Notes: generated by a model from the sequence alone, not told the origin. DNA of 7,116 nucleotides from Bacteroidota bacterium (GCA_003165135.1 PLSN01000154.1:1-7116); one strand, 5' to 3'; positions 1 to 6,042 are shown, counted from the stretch's first letter. Numbers and translations: made by a program.

Positions 1-1640
1 TCACCATTCTCGCCAAGAACACCGCTATCAATTTCGCCGGCGGCAAAATCAACATCGTCGACACGCCGGGCCACGCCGATTTCGGTGGCGAAGTAGAGCG
101 GGTGCTCAATATGGCTGACGGTGTACTTCTTTTAGTAGATGCATTTGAAGGTCCGATGCCACAGACACGCTATGTACTGAGCAAAGCGATCGCCCTGGGC
201 AAAAAACCTATCGTGGTCATAAACAAGGTAGACAAAGAAAACTGCCGTCCTGATGAAGTACATGAGGCTGTTTTTGAACTGATGTTCAACCTCGGCGCTA
301 CTGAGGACCAGTTGAACTTCCCTACTGTATATGGAGCAGCTAAGAGGGGATGGATGGGGCCTGACTGGAAAAACCCGACCACTGATGTAGTATATCTGCT
401 CGATCAGATCATAGAGCACATCCCTGCACCTCCGATGATCGAAGGTACTACACAGATGCAGATCACATCGCTTGATTTTTCGAGCTTCCTCGGTCGTATC
501 GCCGTAGGTCGTGTGACTCGCGGATCAGTAGAGCTGGGCAAAGCCATATCTCTGGTCAAAAGGGACGGCTCTGTAGTGAGGTCCAAGATCAAAGAACTAT
601 ATACATTCGTCGGCCTCGGCAAGATGAAAGCGGACAAAGTAGAATGCGGTGATATATGTGCCATATCGGGCATAGAAGGTTTTGAGATCGGTGACACCAT
701 AGCAGATATCGATAATCCTGAAGGCCTGCCTCCTATCTCTATCGATGAGCCGACCATGAGCATGGTATTTACGGTCAATACCGGTCCATTCTTTGGTAAA
801 GAAGGAAAATTTGTGACCTCTCAGAAAATACGTGAGCGTCTATATAAAGAACTGGAGAAGAACCTAGCACTGCGTGTGGAAGATTCCGGGTCCGCAGATA
901 CATTCATCGTATACGGACGTGGTGTGTTGCACTTAGGTATATTGATAGAGACCATGCGTCGCGAAGGATATGAACTATGTATCGGCAACCCTCGTGTGAT
1001 CGTGAAAGAAATAGACGGCATGAAATGTGAGCCTATAGAAGTGCTGACAATAGATGCACCTGAAGAGGTAGCCGGCAAATGTATCGAGCAGGTAGCAATG
1101 CGCAAAGGAATGATGACGAACATGGAGCCAAAGGGCGACCTGATGCATGTAGAGTTTGAGATTCCTGCACGTGGTATCATCGGCCTCCGCACTCAGATAC
1201 TCAACGTATCAGCAGGTGAGGCTATCATGGGCCACCGTTTCAAAGGATATGAGCCATGGAAAGGTGACATCCCGTCACGTAATGCAGGCGTACTGATCTC
1301 TATGGAGACAGGCAAAGCTGTAACGTACGCAATGGACAAACTGGCCGACAGAGGAAAATTTTTCCTGCCAAACGGCGATGAAATATATGAAGGACAGATA
1401 GTAGGCGAGCACATACGCCCGAGCGATCTGGTGGTCAATATCTCAAAGACCAAACAGCTGACCAACTTCCGCGCATCTGGTACGGATGAGAAGTCAAACC
1501 TCGCACCGCCGACCATCATGAGCCTCGAGGAATCAATGGAATACATACAGGAAGACGAATATGTAGAAGTAACGCCAAAGAGCATACGTCTCCGCAAAAT
1601 CTACCTGAAAGAACACGAACGCAAACGCAGCGGCAAATAG
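1..1640 (+). CDS. typA: Translational GTPase TypA/BipA, N-terminus cut by window edge
   Basis: This is a ribosome-binding GTPase of the EF-G/LepA class, known in other bacteria for roles in ribosome assembly and in growth under cold or stress. Translation is open from base 3, giving 545 visible residues; the family is about 600, so roughly 55-65 residues with the P-loop are missing. The visible part begins just after the switch I threonine region (TILAKNTA). It then shows G3 ([14 protein letters not shown], from about residue 20), G4 (NKVD, about 74-77), a beta-barrel domain 2, EF-G-like domains III and V, and the BipA-specific C-terminal domain ending in the [12 protein letters not shown] motif. 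The GTG at 102 and later ATGs are internal, because conserved GTPase sequence runs upstream of them. A strong intrinsic terminator follows. The first ~110 bases are richer in G+C than the next ~120. Family assignment is firm. Confidence 0.97.
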   Translation, partial: TILAKNTAINFAGGKINIVDTPGHADFGGEVERVLNMADGVLLLVDAFEGPMPQTRYVLSKAIALGKKPIVVINKVDKENCRPDEVHEAVFELMFNLGATEDQLNFPTVYGAAKRGWMGPDWKNPTTDVVYLLDQIIEHIPAPPMIEGTTQMQITSLDFSSFLGRIAVGRVTRGSVELGKAISLVKRDGSVVRSKIKELYTFVGLGKMKADKVECGDICAISGIEGFEIGDTIADIDNPEGLPPISIDEPTMSMVFTVNTGPFFGKEGKFVTSQKIRERLYKELEKNLALRVEDSGSADTFIVYGRGVLHLGILIETMRREGYELCIGNPRVIVKEIDGMKCEPIEVLTIDAPEEVAGKCIEQVAMRKGMMTNMEPKGDLMHVEFEIPARGIIGLRTQILNVSAGEAIMGHRFKGYEPWKGDIPSRNAGVLISMETGKAVTYAMDKLADRGKFFLPNGDEIYEGQIVGEHIRPSDLVVNISKTKQLTNFRASGTDEKSNLAPPTIMSLEESMEYIQEDEYVEVTPKSIRLRKIYLKEHERKRSGK

Positions 1641-1651
1641 TCACAAGCTAT

Positions 1652-1753
1652 TAGTCGTGAGTCGCAAGTATAAAAAGCAAAGCCCTGAAGAAATTTGGGG
1701 CTTTTCTTTTTGTACTACTTCTGCTTGCGACTTGTAGCTCACTACTTGCGACT
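1652..1753. repeat. Short repeat words inverted around the typA terminator
   Basis: An 11-base word, AGTCGCAAGTA at 1660-1670, has its perfect reverse complement TACTTGCGACT at 1743-1753. The 9-base core CTTGCGACT also occurs directly at 1724-1732. The left side contains a 7-base near-tandem (AGTCGTG then AGTCGCA, from 1653). The typA terminator hairpin lies between the arms. The word CTCACTACT at 1738-1746 is the reverse complement of AGTAGTGAG, which occurs twice at the end of the methyltransferase gene (6019-6027 and 6033-6041). This suggests a dispersed intergenic repeat family. Its function is unknown. Confidence 0.65.
1679..1711 (+). terminator. Intrinsic terminator of typA
   Basis: A 7-bp stem AAAGCCC (1679-1685) pairs with GGGCTTT (1698-1704) across a 12-base loop. 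The T-rich tract CTTTTCTTTTT (1701-1711) begins within the 3' arm and runs past it. It lies about 40 bases after the typA stop codon, as expected for a Rho-independent terminator. The loop is rather long, but the T tract is good. Confidence 0.8.
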
Positions 1754-1760
1754 ATATTCT

Positions 1761-1768
1761 TAGTTTTG
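1761..1768 (+). promoter_or_regulatory. Possible Bacteroidota -7 promoter element upstream of the thiolase gene
   Basis: TAGTTTTG matches the Bacteroidota -7 consensus TAnnTTTG exactly and sits 19 bases before the thiolase ATG. I see no TTG at the usual ~19-base spacing upstream: the nearest candidates are at 1746 (12-base gap) and 1732 (26-base gap). The full promoter is therefore unproven. A start point just downstream would give a leader of roughly 15 bases with no Shine-Dalgarno sequence, as is usual in this phylum. Confidence 0.4.
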
Positions 1769-1787
1769 TTTCCTCTAAATACTCTTC

Positions 1788-2981
1788 ATGGACGCATACA
1801 TCATAGACGCACTCCGGACTCCTATCGGCAAATACGCCGGAACACTCAGCGCTGTCAGGCCCGATGACCTCGCAGCACATGTGGTCAAGGCAGTAGTAGC
1901 CAGAAATACCTGGCTCGATCCTAATCAAATAGAGGACGTGATACTCGGCGCAGCCAACCAAAGCGGCGAGGACAACCGAAACGTAGGACGTATGGCTGTG
2001 CTGTTGGCTGGCCTGCCGATCACGGTCGGAGGTATCACGGTCAACCGTCTCTGTGCATCAGGGCTGCAGGCCATAGGCGATGCCGCACGGGCAGTACATG
2101 CAGGCGATGGCAGTATATATATAGCAGGCGGTGTCGAGAGCATGAGCCGCGCTCCGATGGTGATGAGCAAGGCCACCTCAGCATTTGATCGCGGGCATCA
2201 GCTATTTGATACTACACTGGGCTGGCGATTTACTAATAAGAAATTCCCGGCGGACTATATCATCTCGATGGGTGAGACCGCTGAGAATGTCGCCAAACAA
2301 TGGAAAGTATCGCGCGAAGAGCAGGATGAGTTCGCTTATAACTCTCAACTTAAATATCAGAAGGCACATGAAGCGGGAAAATTCACCGACGAGCTGGTAA
2401 GCGTGGAAATAGATAAAGGCAAAGGAGAAAGTATACGCTTCATCAAAGATGAGCATCCGCGCCTCTCATCTATCGAGGACCTCGCCAAACTCAAGCCTGC
2501 CTTCGCTAAAGACGGCAGCGTGACAGCGGGTAATTCATCCGGCATCAATGATGGTGCAGCAGCTACGATAGTCGTGAGCGGCGATGTAGTAAAAAAACAT
2601 AATCTCAAGCCGATGGCGCGCATAGTCGCTATGGCATCAGCCGGCGTCGAACCATCTATCATGGGCATCGGCCCTATCTATGCTGTGCGCAAAGCACTCG
2701 ACCGCGCAGGTCTTAAGATATCAGACATCGGCCTCGTAGAACTCAATGAAGCCTTCGCCTCGCAGAGCATCGCCTGTATGCGCGATCTGGGCTTCGACCC
2801 TGCTATCGTGAATGTAAATGGCGGCGCCATAGCACTAGGCCATCCCCTCGGTTGCTCAGGGGCGCGCATCACGGCGACACTACTCCACGAGATGAAGCGT
2901 CGTCCTGAGGTGAAATATGGTATTGCTACCATGTGTATCGGTGTGGGGCAGGGACTGGCGGTGGTGTATGAGAGTTGCTAA
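1788..2981 (+). CDS. Thiolase (acyl-CoA acetyltransferase), 3-oxoadipyl-CoA thiolase-like
   Basis: This 397-residue cytosolic thiolase is full length for the family (about 390-400). It cleaves a 3-oxoacyl-CoA with CoA to give acetyl-CoA, or runs the reverse condensation. Visible catalytic features are the nucleophile Cys89 in NRLCASG, NEAF at 320-323, His352 in GHPLG, and the second Cys383 in CIGVGQG. The stretches GEDNRNVGRMAVLLAGLP (60-77) and DTTLGWRF (141-148), with the CIGVGQG variant, resemble the PcaF/PaaJ subgroup that makes succinyl-CoA and acetyl-CoA at the end of aromatic degradation. They differ from the AtoB/PhaA and FadA patterns as I remember them. No other aromatic-degradation, beta-oxidation, dehydrogenase or hydratase gene is in the window, so the substrate is uncertain. 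The start follows a TAnnTTTG-like element with no Shine-Dalgarno sequence. Thiolase identity is firm; subtype is an inference. Confidence 0.95.
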   Translation: MDAYIIDALRTPIGKYAGTLSAVRPDDLAAHVVKAVVARNTWLDPNQIEDVILGAANQSGEDNRNVGRMAVLLAGLPITVGGITVNRLCASGLQAIGDAARAVHAGDGSIYIAGGVESMSRAPMVMSKATSAFDRGHQLFDTTLGWRFTNKKFPADYIISMGETAENVAKQWKVSREEQDEFAYNSQLKYQKAHEAGKFTDELVSVEIDKGKGESIRFIKDEHPRLSSIEDLAKLKPAFAKDGSVTAGNSSGINDGAAATIVVSGDVVKKHNLKPMARIVAMASAGVEPSIMGIGPIYAVRKALDRAGLKISDIGLVELNEAFASQSIACMRDLGFDPAIVNVNGGAIALGHPLGCSGARITATLLHEMKRRPEVKYGIATMCIGVGQGLAVVYESC

Positions 2982-3007
2982 AAATTCGCTTGTAATTGAA
3001 TAAACTA

Positions 3008-3793
3008 ATGAAAAAATTACTTTTCCTTGCAGTTACACTTATCTGCCTTGCCTCGTGCGATCAAGGATATAATTCTTTTAAACGTCTTTTGAATTCTGTC
3101 TTGATTAATGCCGAGGCAGAAAGTGGCTCCTTAGATGTAGAAAAAATCTTTGGCGGCACGTGTACTTATTCAATTGACACCGTCTCGTCCGGGACCTTAA
3201 CAATAACATTAAGTCATTCTAACTCTATTCAAGGGGAAAATCCTAATAAATTTTTTGCTGACGTTGCAGAAACATTCTGTAAAAAACTTAAAAAGTCAAA
3301 AGATCAATATCATATCGTCGTAGTGATTTTTGTATACAAGAATAAGTCAGAAGTAAAAAGAGGCTTTCTAATGGAAAGTATTTCCTTGTCTATCAAAAAA
3401 AGACCATTCGTTAATCGTGTTATAGAACTTATCAAAAGCAAAAAATATGATAAGATAGATTCACTACTTAATAGTCGTGTCGCAACGTACGCAAATATGC
3501 CAGATCATAGTAGATCAAGAATGTTAAAGGACTTAAAAGATGCGGACAGCCTTGGGGTTATTACTGATTTCTATCCCTATGATTTTTGGGCTGAACATAT
3601 AAGCAATGGCACGGAGATGTTTGAGCTTATAGGCGTGATTAGTAGAAAGAATAAAAACTACGATTTTAATATTCTAGTTGATGCCGACAATAAAAAGGAC
3701 ATTATTTATATGATTATAAATAAACCCGAAGGTTTTTATAGCCATGCTGTAAATTATCAATTAACCAAAGCTAAAAACACCGCCAGCAACTAA
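3008..3793 (+). CDS. AT-rich predicted lipoprotein of unknown function
   Basis: I do not recognise this 261-residue protein. The ATG at 3008 is chosen because it gives a textbook type II signal peptide: two lysines after Met, a hydrophobic core (LLFLAVTLICL), and lipobox LASC with lipidated Cys17. A TTG 12 bases upstream only adds NKLM. After Cys17 comes DQGYN, without an obvious acidic surface-export signal, so a periplasm-facing anchor is more likely (inference). Residues about 60-115 look like an alpha/beta segment (TLTITLSHSN..., then a strand IVVVIFVYKN). Residues about 130-235 have a helix-then-sheet pattern faintly like NTF2-type or DUF3887-like lipoprotein domains, including SKKYDKIDSLLNSR and a late run of beta strands. 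The gene starts 26 bases after the thiolase stop, with no clear promoter. Base composition is about one third G+C and codons favour A/T endings, unlike both neighbours, hinting at separate ancestry. Confidence 0.8.
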   Translation: MKKLLFLAVTLICLASCDQGYNSFKRLLNSVLINAEAESGSLDVEKIFGGTCTYSIDTVSSGTLTITLSHSNSIQGENPNKFFADVAETFCKKLKKSKDQYHIVVVIFVYKNKSEVKRGFLMESISLSIKKRPFVNRVIELIKSKKYDKIDSLLNSRVATYANMPDHSRSRMLKDLKDADSLGVITDFYPYDFWAEHISNGTEMFELIGVISRKNKNYDFNILVDADNKKDIIYMIINKPEGFYSHAVNYQLTKAKNTASN

Positions 3794-3816
3794 CATACAG
3801 CTCAACATATTAGCCC

Positions 3817-4179
3817 ATGCCCTCCACACCCACCATATCAATAGCCCACCAATGGTTTGATGCATTCAATCAGCATGACCTGGAGAAACTGCTGGCGCTC
3901 TATGCCGACGATGCGCAGCACTATAGCCCGAAGCTCAAACTCCGTCAGCCTGAGACCAAAGGCCTCATCATAGGCAAGGATGCGCTGCGCTCATGGTGGC
4001 GGGATTCATTTGAGCGATTGCCTTCGCTGAGATATGAGCAGACGCGATTCATAGCGGATAATGAGAGCGTATTCATGGAGTACACACGCTACGTGGATGG
4101 GGAGGACAGCATGACAGTCGGCGAGGTGCTGGAGATCAAAGATGGGCTGATAGTTGCATCGAGGGTATATCATAGCTAG
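3817..4179 (+). CDS. Small SnoaL/NTF2-like domain protein
   Basis: This 120-residue protein has the order of a single-domain NTF2-fold protein: an N-terminal helix with a WFDAFNQHD motif (13-21), the LLALYADDAQHYSP turn into the first strand, a second helix around GKDALRSWWRDSF (53-65), and a final curved sheet including MEYTRY and VGEVLEIKDGLI. This is the usual SnoaL-like pattern, in which a hydrophobic cone binds a small ligand or catalyses isomerisation or hydrolysis. The substrate cannot be told from the sequence. There is no signal peptide, so it is probably cytosolic. It starts 23 bases after the lipoprotein stop on the same strand and may share its transcript. Its near-50% G+C codon use resembles the thiolase rather than the lipoprotein gene. 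I see no Shine-Dalgarno sequence. Confidence 0.8.
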   Translation: MPSTPTISIAHQWFDAFNQHDLEKLLALYADDAQHYSPKLKLRQPETKGLIIGKDALRSWWRDSFERLPSLRYEQTRFIADNESVFMEYTRYVDGEDSMTVGEVLEIKDGLIVASRVYHS

Positions 4180-4185
4180 TTTGCA

Positions 4186-4219
4186 TTTTTGCTTTTTCAT
4201 TCTCCTTTCACTACCTTTG
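4186..4219 (+). promoter_or_regulatory. Bacteroidota-type promoter of the toxin-antitoxin operon
   Basis: TTTTTG (4186-4191) is followed after 20 bases by TACCTTTG (4212-4219). This is a good match to the phylum's TTTG / TAnnTTTG pattern with near-normal spacing. The second element ends only four bases before the antitoxin ATG at 4224, so transcription should begin at or within a few bases of the start codon. The mRNA would then be leaderless or nearly so. It lies in the 44-base gap after the SnoaL-like gene, suggesting the toxin-antitoxin pair has its own promoter. Confidence 0.6.
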
Positions 4220-4223
4220 GTAT

Positions 4224-4457
4224 ATGGATTTGATCTCAAAATATGATTTGATCGAGAAGATCGTACAAACTACAGATGAAAGTATTCTTTTGCAGGTGAA
4301 GCATATCCTCGATGAGCAAGAGGAAGAATCATGGGAAGATCTGGACCCTAAATTAAAAGCTTCGCTAAAAAGAGGCCTCGCTCAGTCAGATAGAGGAGAA
4401 GTGACACCACATGAAAAGATCTGGCCTAAACTCAAAAAGAAATACAGTAAAAAGTGA
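4224..4457 (+). CDS. Type II antitoxin of a RelE/ParE-type pair
   Basis: This small acidic-to-basic protein of 77 residues lies directly before a RelE/ParE-like toxin and overlaps it by four bases (GTGA), the classical order for a type II module. The antitoxin would bind and neutralise the toxin and probably repress the operon. The N-terminal half is helical (SKYDLIEKIVQTTDESILLQ). The C-terminal half carries LDPKLKASLKRGLAQSDRGE followed by VTPHE, a pattern I recall from short antitoxin-like proteins common in Bacteroidota. No ribbon-helix-helix or helix-turn-helix DNA-binding motif is obvious, so DNA binding is uncertain. The ATG at 4224 sits just after a good TAnnTTTG element. Two copies of GATTTGATC lie in the first 30 bases of the gene. 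Lower G+C than the flanking genes is consistent with a mobile module. Confidence 0.85.
   Translation: MDLISKYDLIEKIVQTTDESILLQVKHILDEQEEESWEDLDPKLKASLKRGLAQSDRGEVTPHEKIWPKLKKKYSKK
4227..4253 (+). promoter_or_regulatory. Spaced direct repeat GATTTGATC, possible operator
   Basis: GATTTGATC occurs at 4227-4235 and again at 4245-4253, exactly 18 bases apart (near two helical turns), immediately downstream of the predicted promoter. A third copy is at 4691-4699 in the toxin gene. All three lie in frame and encode Asp-Leu-Ile with the same codons, so a protein-level or chance explanation is possible. The operator role is an inference from position, since type II modules usually repress themselves. 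Confidence 0.3.
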
Positions 4458-4747
4458 CCATCCACTGGACAGAAGAGGCCGACAATACATTCGCAGAAAA
4501 TATTTCTTATTTGAGAAATGAATGGACTGAAAAAGTGGTCGAAGATTTTATAGAAAAAACTGAAGCTGCTCTCATTTTAATTGAGAAAAATCCCTTGCTT
4601 TTTCCTGCTGTCAATAACAAAAAGGTATTCCGGAAATGTCTTGTAGTGAAACAAGTTTCTCTATACTATAAGATCAAAAAAGACCGCATTGATTTGATCT
4701 CTTTTTGGAATAACTACCAGGATCCAAAGAAGCTAAAGCTCAAATAG
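4454..4747 (+). CDS. Type II toxin, RelE/ParE superfamily
   Basis: This 97-residue protein has the RelE/ParE outline: an opening strand (TIHWTEEA), two amphipathic helices (DNTFAENISYLRNEW and KVVEDFIEKTEAALILIEKN), then a sheet with FRKCLVVKQVSLYYKIKKD. It ends with IDLISFWNNYQDPKKL, resembling the WDNRQDP ending frequent in Bacteroidota members. Proteins of this superfamily either cut mRNA on the ribosome (RelE) or poison DNA gyrase (ParE). The absence of clear RelE catalytic residues and the ParE-like tail favour the second, but this is not settled. The start is GTG at 4454, overlapping the antitoxin TGA in GTGA, which implies translational coupling. The next upstream in-frame context belongs to the antitoxin frame, so no other start fits. 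The gene looks intact. Confidence 0.87.
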   Translation: MTIHWTEEADNTFAENISYLRNEWTEKVVEDFIEKTEAALILIEKNPLLFPAVNNKKVFRKCLVVKQVSLYYKIKKDRIDLISFWNNYQDPKKLKLK

Positions 4748-4758
4748 CTTTTATTTCC
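4735..4758 (+). terminator. Weak terminator-like hairpin at the toxin stop codon
   Basis: AAAGCT (4735-4740) pairs with AGCTTT (4746-4751) over a 5-base loop, and the T-rich stretch TTTTATTTCC follows. The hairpin overlaps the toxin stop codon (4745-4747). The stem is short and AT-rich, so termination would be weak. It may act together with the second hairpin at 4773-4795. Confidence 0.35.
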
Positions 4759-4772
4759 TTACCTTTATGCCA

Positions 4773-4795
4773 TAATAATGAGACGGTCATTATTA
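4773..4795. other. Perfect 9-bp hairpin between toxin and methyltransferase genes
   Basis: TAATAATGA (4773-4781) and TCATTATTA (4787-4795) are exact reverse complements around the 5-base loop GACGG, followed by ATTTTTC. It may help end the toxin transcript or fold in the leader of the next gene. With only one G-C pair in the stem, it is a modest structure. Confidence 0.4.
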
Positions 4796-4820
4796 ATTTT
4801 TCATTATTCACTATTAATTA
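4787..4820. repeat. AT-rich intergenic repeat before the methyltransferase gene
   Basis: TCATTATT recurs at 4787-4794 and 4801-4808 with a 14-base period, and TATTAATT recurs at 4791-4798 and 4812-4819. Low-complexity strings of this TCATTATTAATT type are frequent between genes in Bacteroidota as I recall them. The element ends 7 bases before the methyltransferase start codon. No clear promoter is seen in this gap. Confidence 0.45.
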
Positions 4821-4827
4821 CTTAGAG

Positions 4828-6033
4828 ATGAATGGTATCTCGGAAAATTTCAAAATGGTCGCCAAGACCATCTACGGCCTCGAGGAGATCTGCGCAGGCG
4901 AGCTTCGCAAAATGGGTGCCGAAAATATCAATCTTCACAATCGTGCAGTAAGCTTCGAAGGCAATATCGGTGTGATGTACAAGGCCAACCTCATGGTGCG
5001 GACAGCGTTGAGGATATTAGTGCCTGTGCATGAGTTCTTTGTGCACAATGAGCATGAATTTTATAACGAGGTGAAAAAAATAGACTGGAGTGTCTATCTC
5101 TCCGCAGATGATACACTGGCTATCGACACGGTGCTTAATACTCCTATCTTTAATCACTCCCAGTATATCTCACAGAAGGCCAAAGATGCTATCGTGGACC
5201 AGTTTCGTGAGCGCTATGGCAGGCGTCCCTCAGTCGACCTCGACAAACCTACACTCCGCATCCACATTCACATCTATAATGATACCTGCTCTATCGCGTT
5301 TGATAGTTCGGGTGAGTCCCTGCATAAACGTGGCTATCGCGCCAAGACCAATCTCGCTCCTATCAACGAAGTACTCGCTGCGGGGCTGGTAATGACTGCA
5401 GGATGGACAGGGCGTACGCCATTGGTTGATCCTATGTGCGGATCGGGTACAATATTGATAGAAGCGGCGATGATCGCTTCAGATATCCCTTGCAATATCC
5501 ACCGCGAGTGGTTCGGCTTTGAGATGTGGCATAGTTATCTGCCATATGATAAGGAGCTTTGGAAAACCATACACACCGCAGCCATTGACAAGATCAACGA
5601 TGCCGATGTGAAACTCTACGGCTGTGAGATCTCCCCGCACGTGACACGAAAAGCTAAAGAAAATATCAAGTGGGCGAAAGTCGAGGACATGATCACGATC
5701 GTCAATACTGACTTTCAGGACTTCGCGCCACCGGAGGGCAGCGGTACGCTCATCATGAACCCACCCTATGGCGAACGCATGGACGAGGACGACCTTACTG
5801 GCCTCTATAAATCTATAGGTGATACTTTTAAGAAACGCTATCAGGGATATGACTGCTGGCTCATCAGCTCAAACATGGAAGCACTCAAAAGTATAGGCCT
5901 GCGCCCTTCTCGTAAGGTAACACTCTTCAACGGCCAGCTCGAATGCCGCTATATGAAATACAGTATGTATGCAGGAACTAAAAAACTTCATAAGTTGGAA
6001 GGGAAAAGTACAGACATGAGTAGTGAGATATGA
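4828..6033 (+). CDS. rlmL: THUMP-domain class I rRNA methyltransferase, RlmL-like
   Basis: This 401-residue S-adenosylmethionine-dependent enzyme has the layout of the N-terminal (RlmL) half of E. coli RlmKL, which makes m2G2445 in 23S rRNA. A ferredoxin-like segment opens it (KTIYGLEEICAGELRKMG). A THUMP RNA-binding domain covers about 55-158, and the hallmark SLHKRGYR is at 164-171. The methyltransferase domain follows, with motif I DPMCGSGT (201-208), acidic CEIS (266-269), and catalytic motif IV NPPYGER (311-317). There is no second RlmK domain, so this is the single-function form common outside gammaproteobacteria. The exact target guanosine is inferred from the family. ATG 4828 is used; an in-frame ATG at 4855 would remove nine poorly conserved residues. 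The last residues (DMSSEI) and the stop codon lie in a 14-base tandem repeat, so the original C-terminus may have been altered. Confidence 0.93.
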   Translation: MNGISENFKMVAKTIYGLEEICAGELRKMGAENINLHNRAVSFEGNIGVMYKANLMVRTALRILVPVHEFFVHNEHEFYNEVKKIDWSVYLSADDTLAIDTVLNTPIFNHSQYISQKAKDAIVDQFRERYGRRPSVDLDKPTLRIHIHIYNDTCSIAFDSSGESLHKRGYRAKTNLAPINEVLAAGLVMTAGWTGRTPLVDPMCGSGTILIEAAMIASDIPCNIHREWFGFEMWHSYLPYDKELWKTIHTAAIDKINDADVKLYGCEISPHVTRKAKENIKWAKVEDMITIVNTDFQDFAPPEGSGTLIMNPPYGERMDEDDLTGLYKSIGDTFKKRYQGYDCWLISSNMEALKSIGLRPSRKVTLFNGQLECRYMKYSMYAGTKKLHKLEGKSTDMSSEI

Positions 6034-6042
6034 GTAGTGAGA
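6016..6042 (+). repeat. 14-base tandem repeat spanning the rlmL stop codon
   Basis: ATGAGTAGTGAGA occurs at 6016-6028 and 6030-6042, a period of 14 bases. The first copy is translated as MSSEI, and the TGA stop (6031-6033) lies within the second copy. The inner word AGTAGTGAG is also present, reversed, at 1738-1746 beside the typA terminator. Confidence 0.75.

Noticed and set aside
102..110. GTG at 102 as the start of typA
   Set aside because: Conserved GTPase sequence (TILAKNTA and DTPGH) is read in the same frame upstream, so the gene runs in from outside the window.
132..1597. Several long minus-strand open frames across typA
   Set aside because: They lie opposite a strongly conserved gene, have no recognisable domains, and are explained by its codon pattern.
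1752..2932. Minus-strand frames and a plus-strand frame at 2185-2400 within the thiolase gene
   Set aside because: All overlap a complete, motif-verified thiolase and encode no recognisable protein.
2996..3007. TTG at 2996 as the lipoprotein start
   Set aside because: The ATG at 3008 gives a standard lipoprotein signal peptide; the upstream start only adds four residues before it.
4006..4239. Minus-strand frame across the SnoaL-like gene and the toxin-antitoxin promoter
   Set aside because: No recognisable domain; it overlaps a plausible gene and a promoter on the other strand.
4671..4705. AGATCAAA / TTTGATCT inverted repeat followed by CTTTTT inside the toxin gene, resembling a terminator
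   Set aside because: It is AT-rich with a 14-base loop and lies within conserved coding sequence, so a real internal terminator is unlikely.
4760..4767. TACCTTTA as a promoter element for rlmL
   Set aside because: It misses the final G of TAnnTTTG and has no TTG at suitable spacing upstream.
5090..5392. Plus-strand 100-residue frame inside rlmL
   Set aside because: Out-of-frame shadow of the conserved THUMP/methyltransferase sequence.
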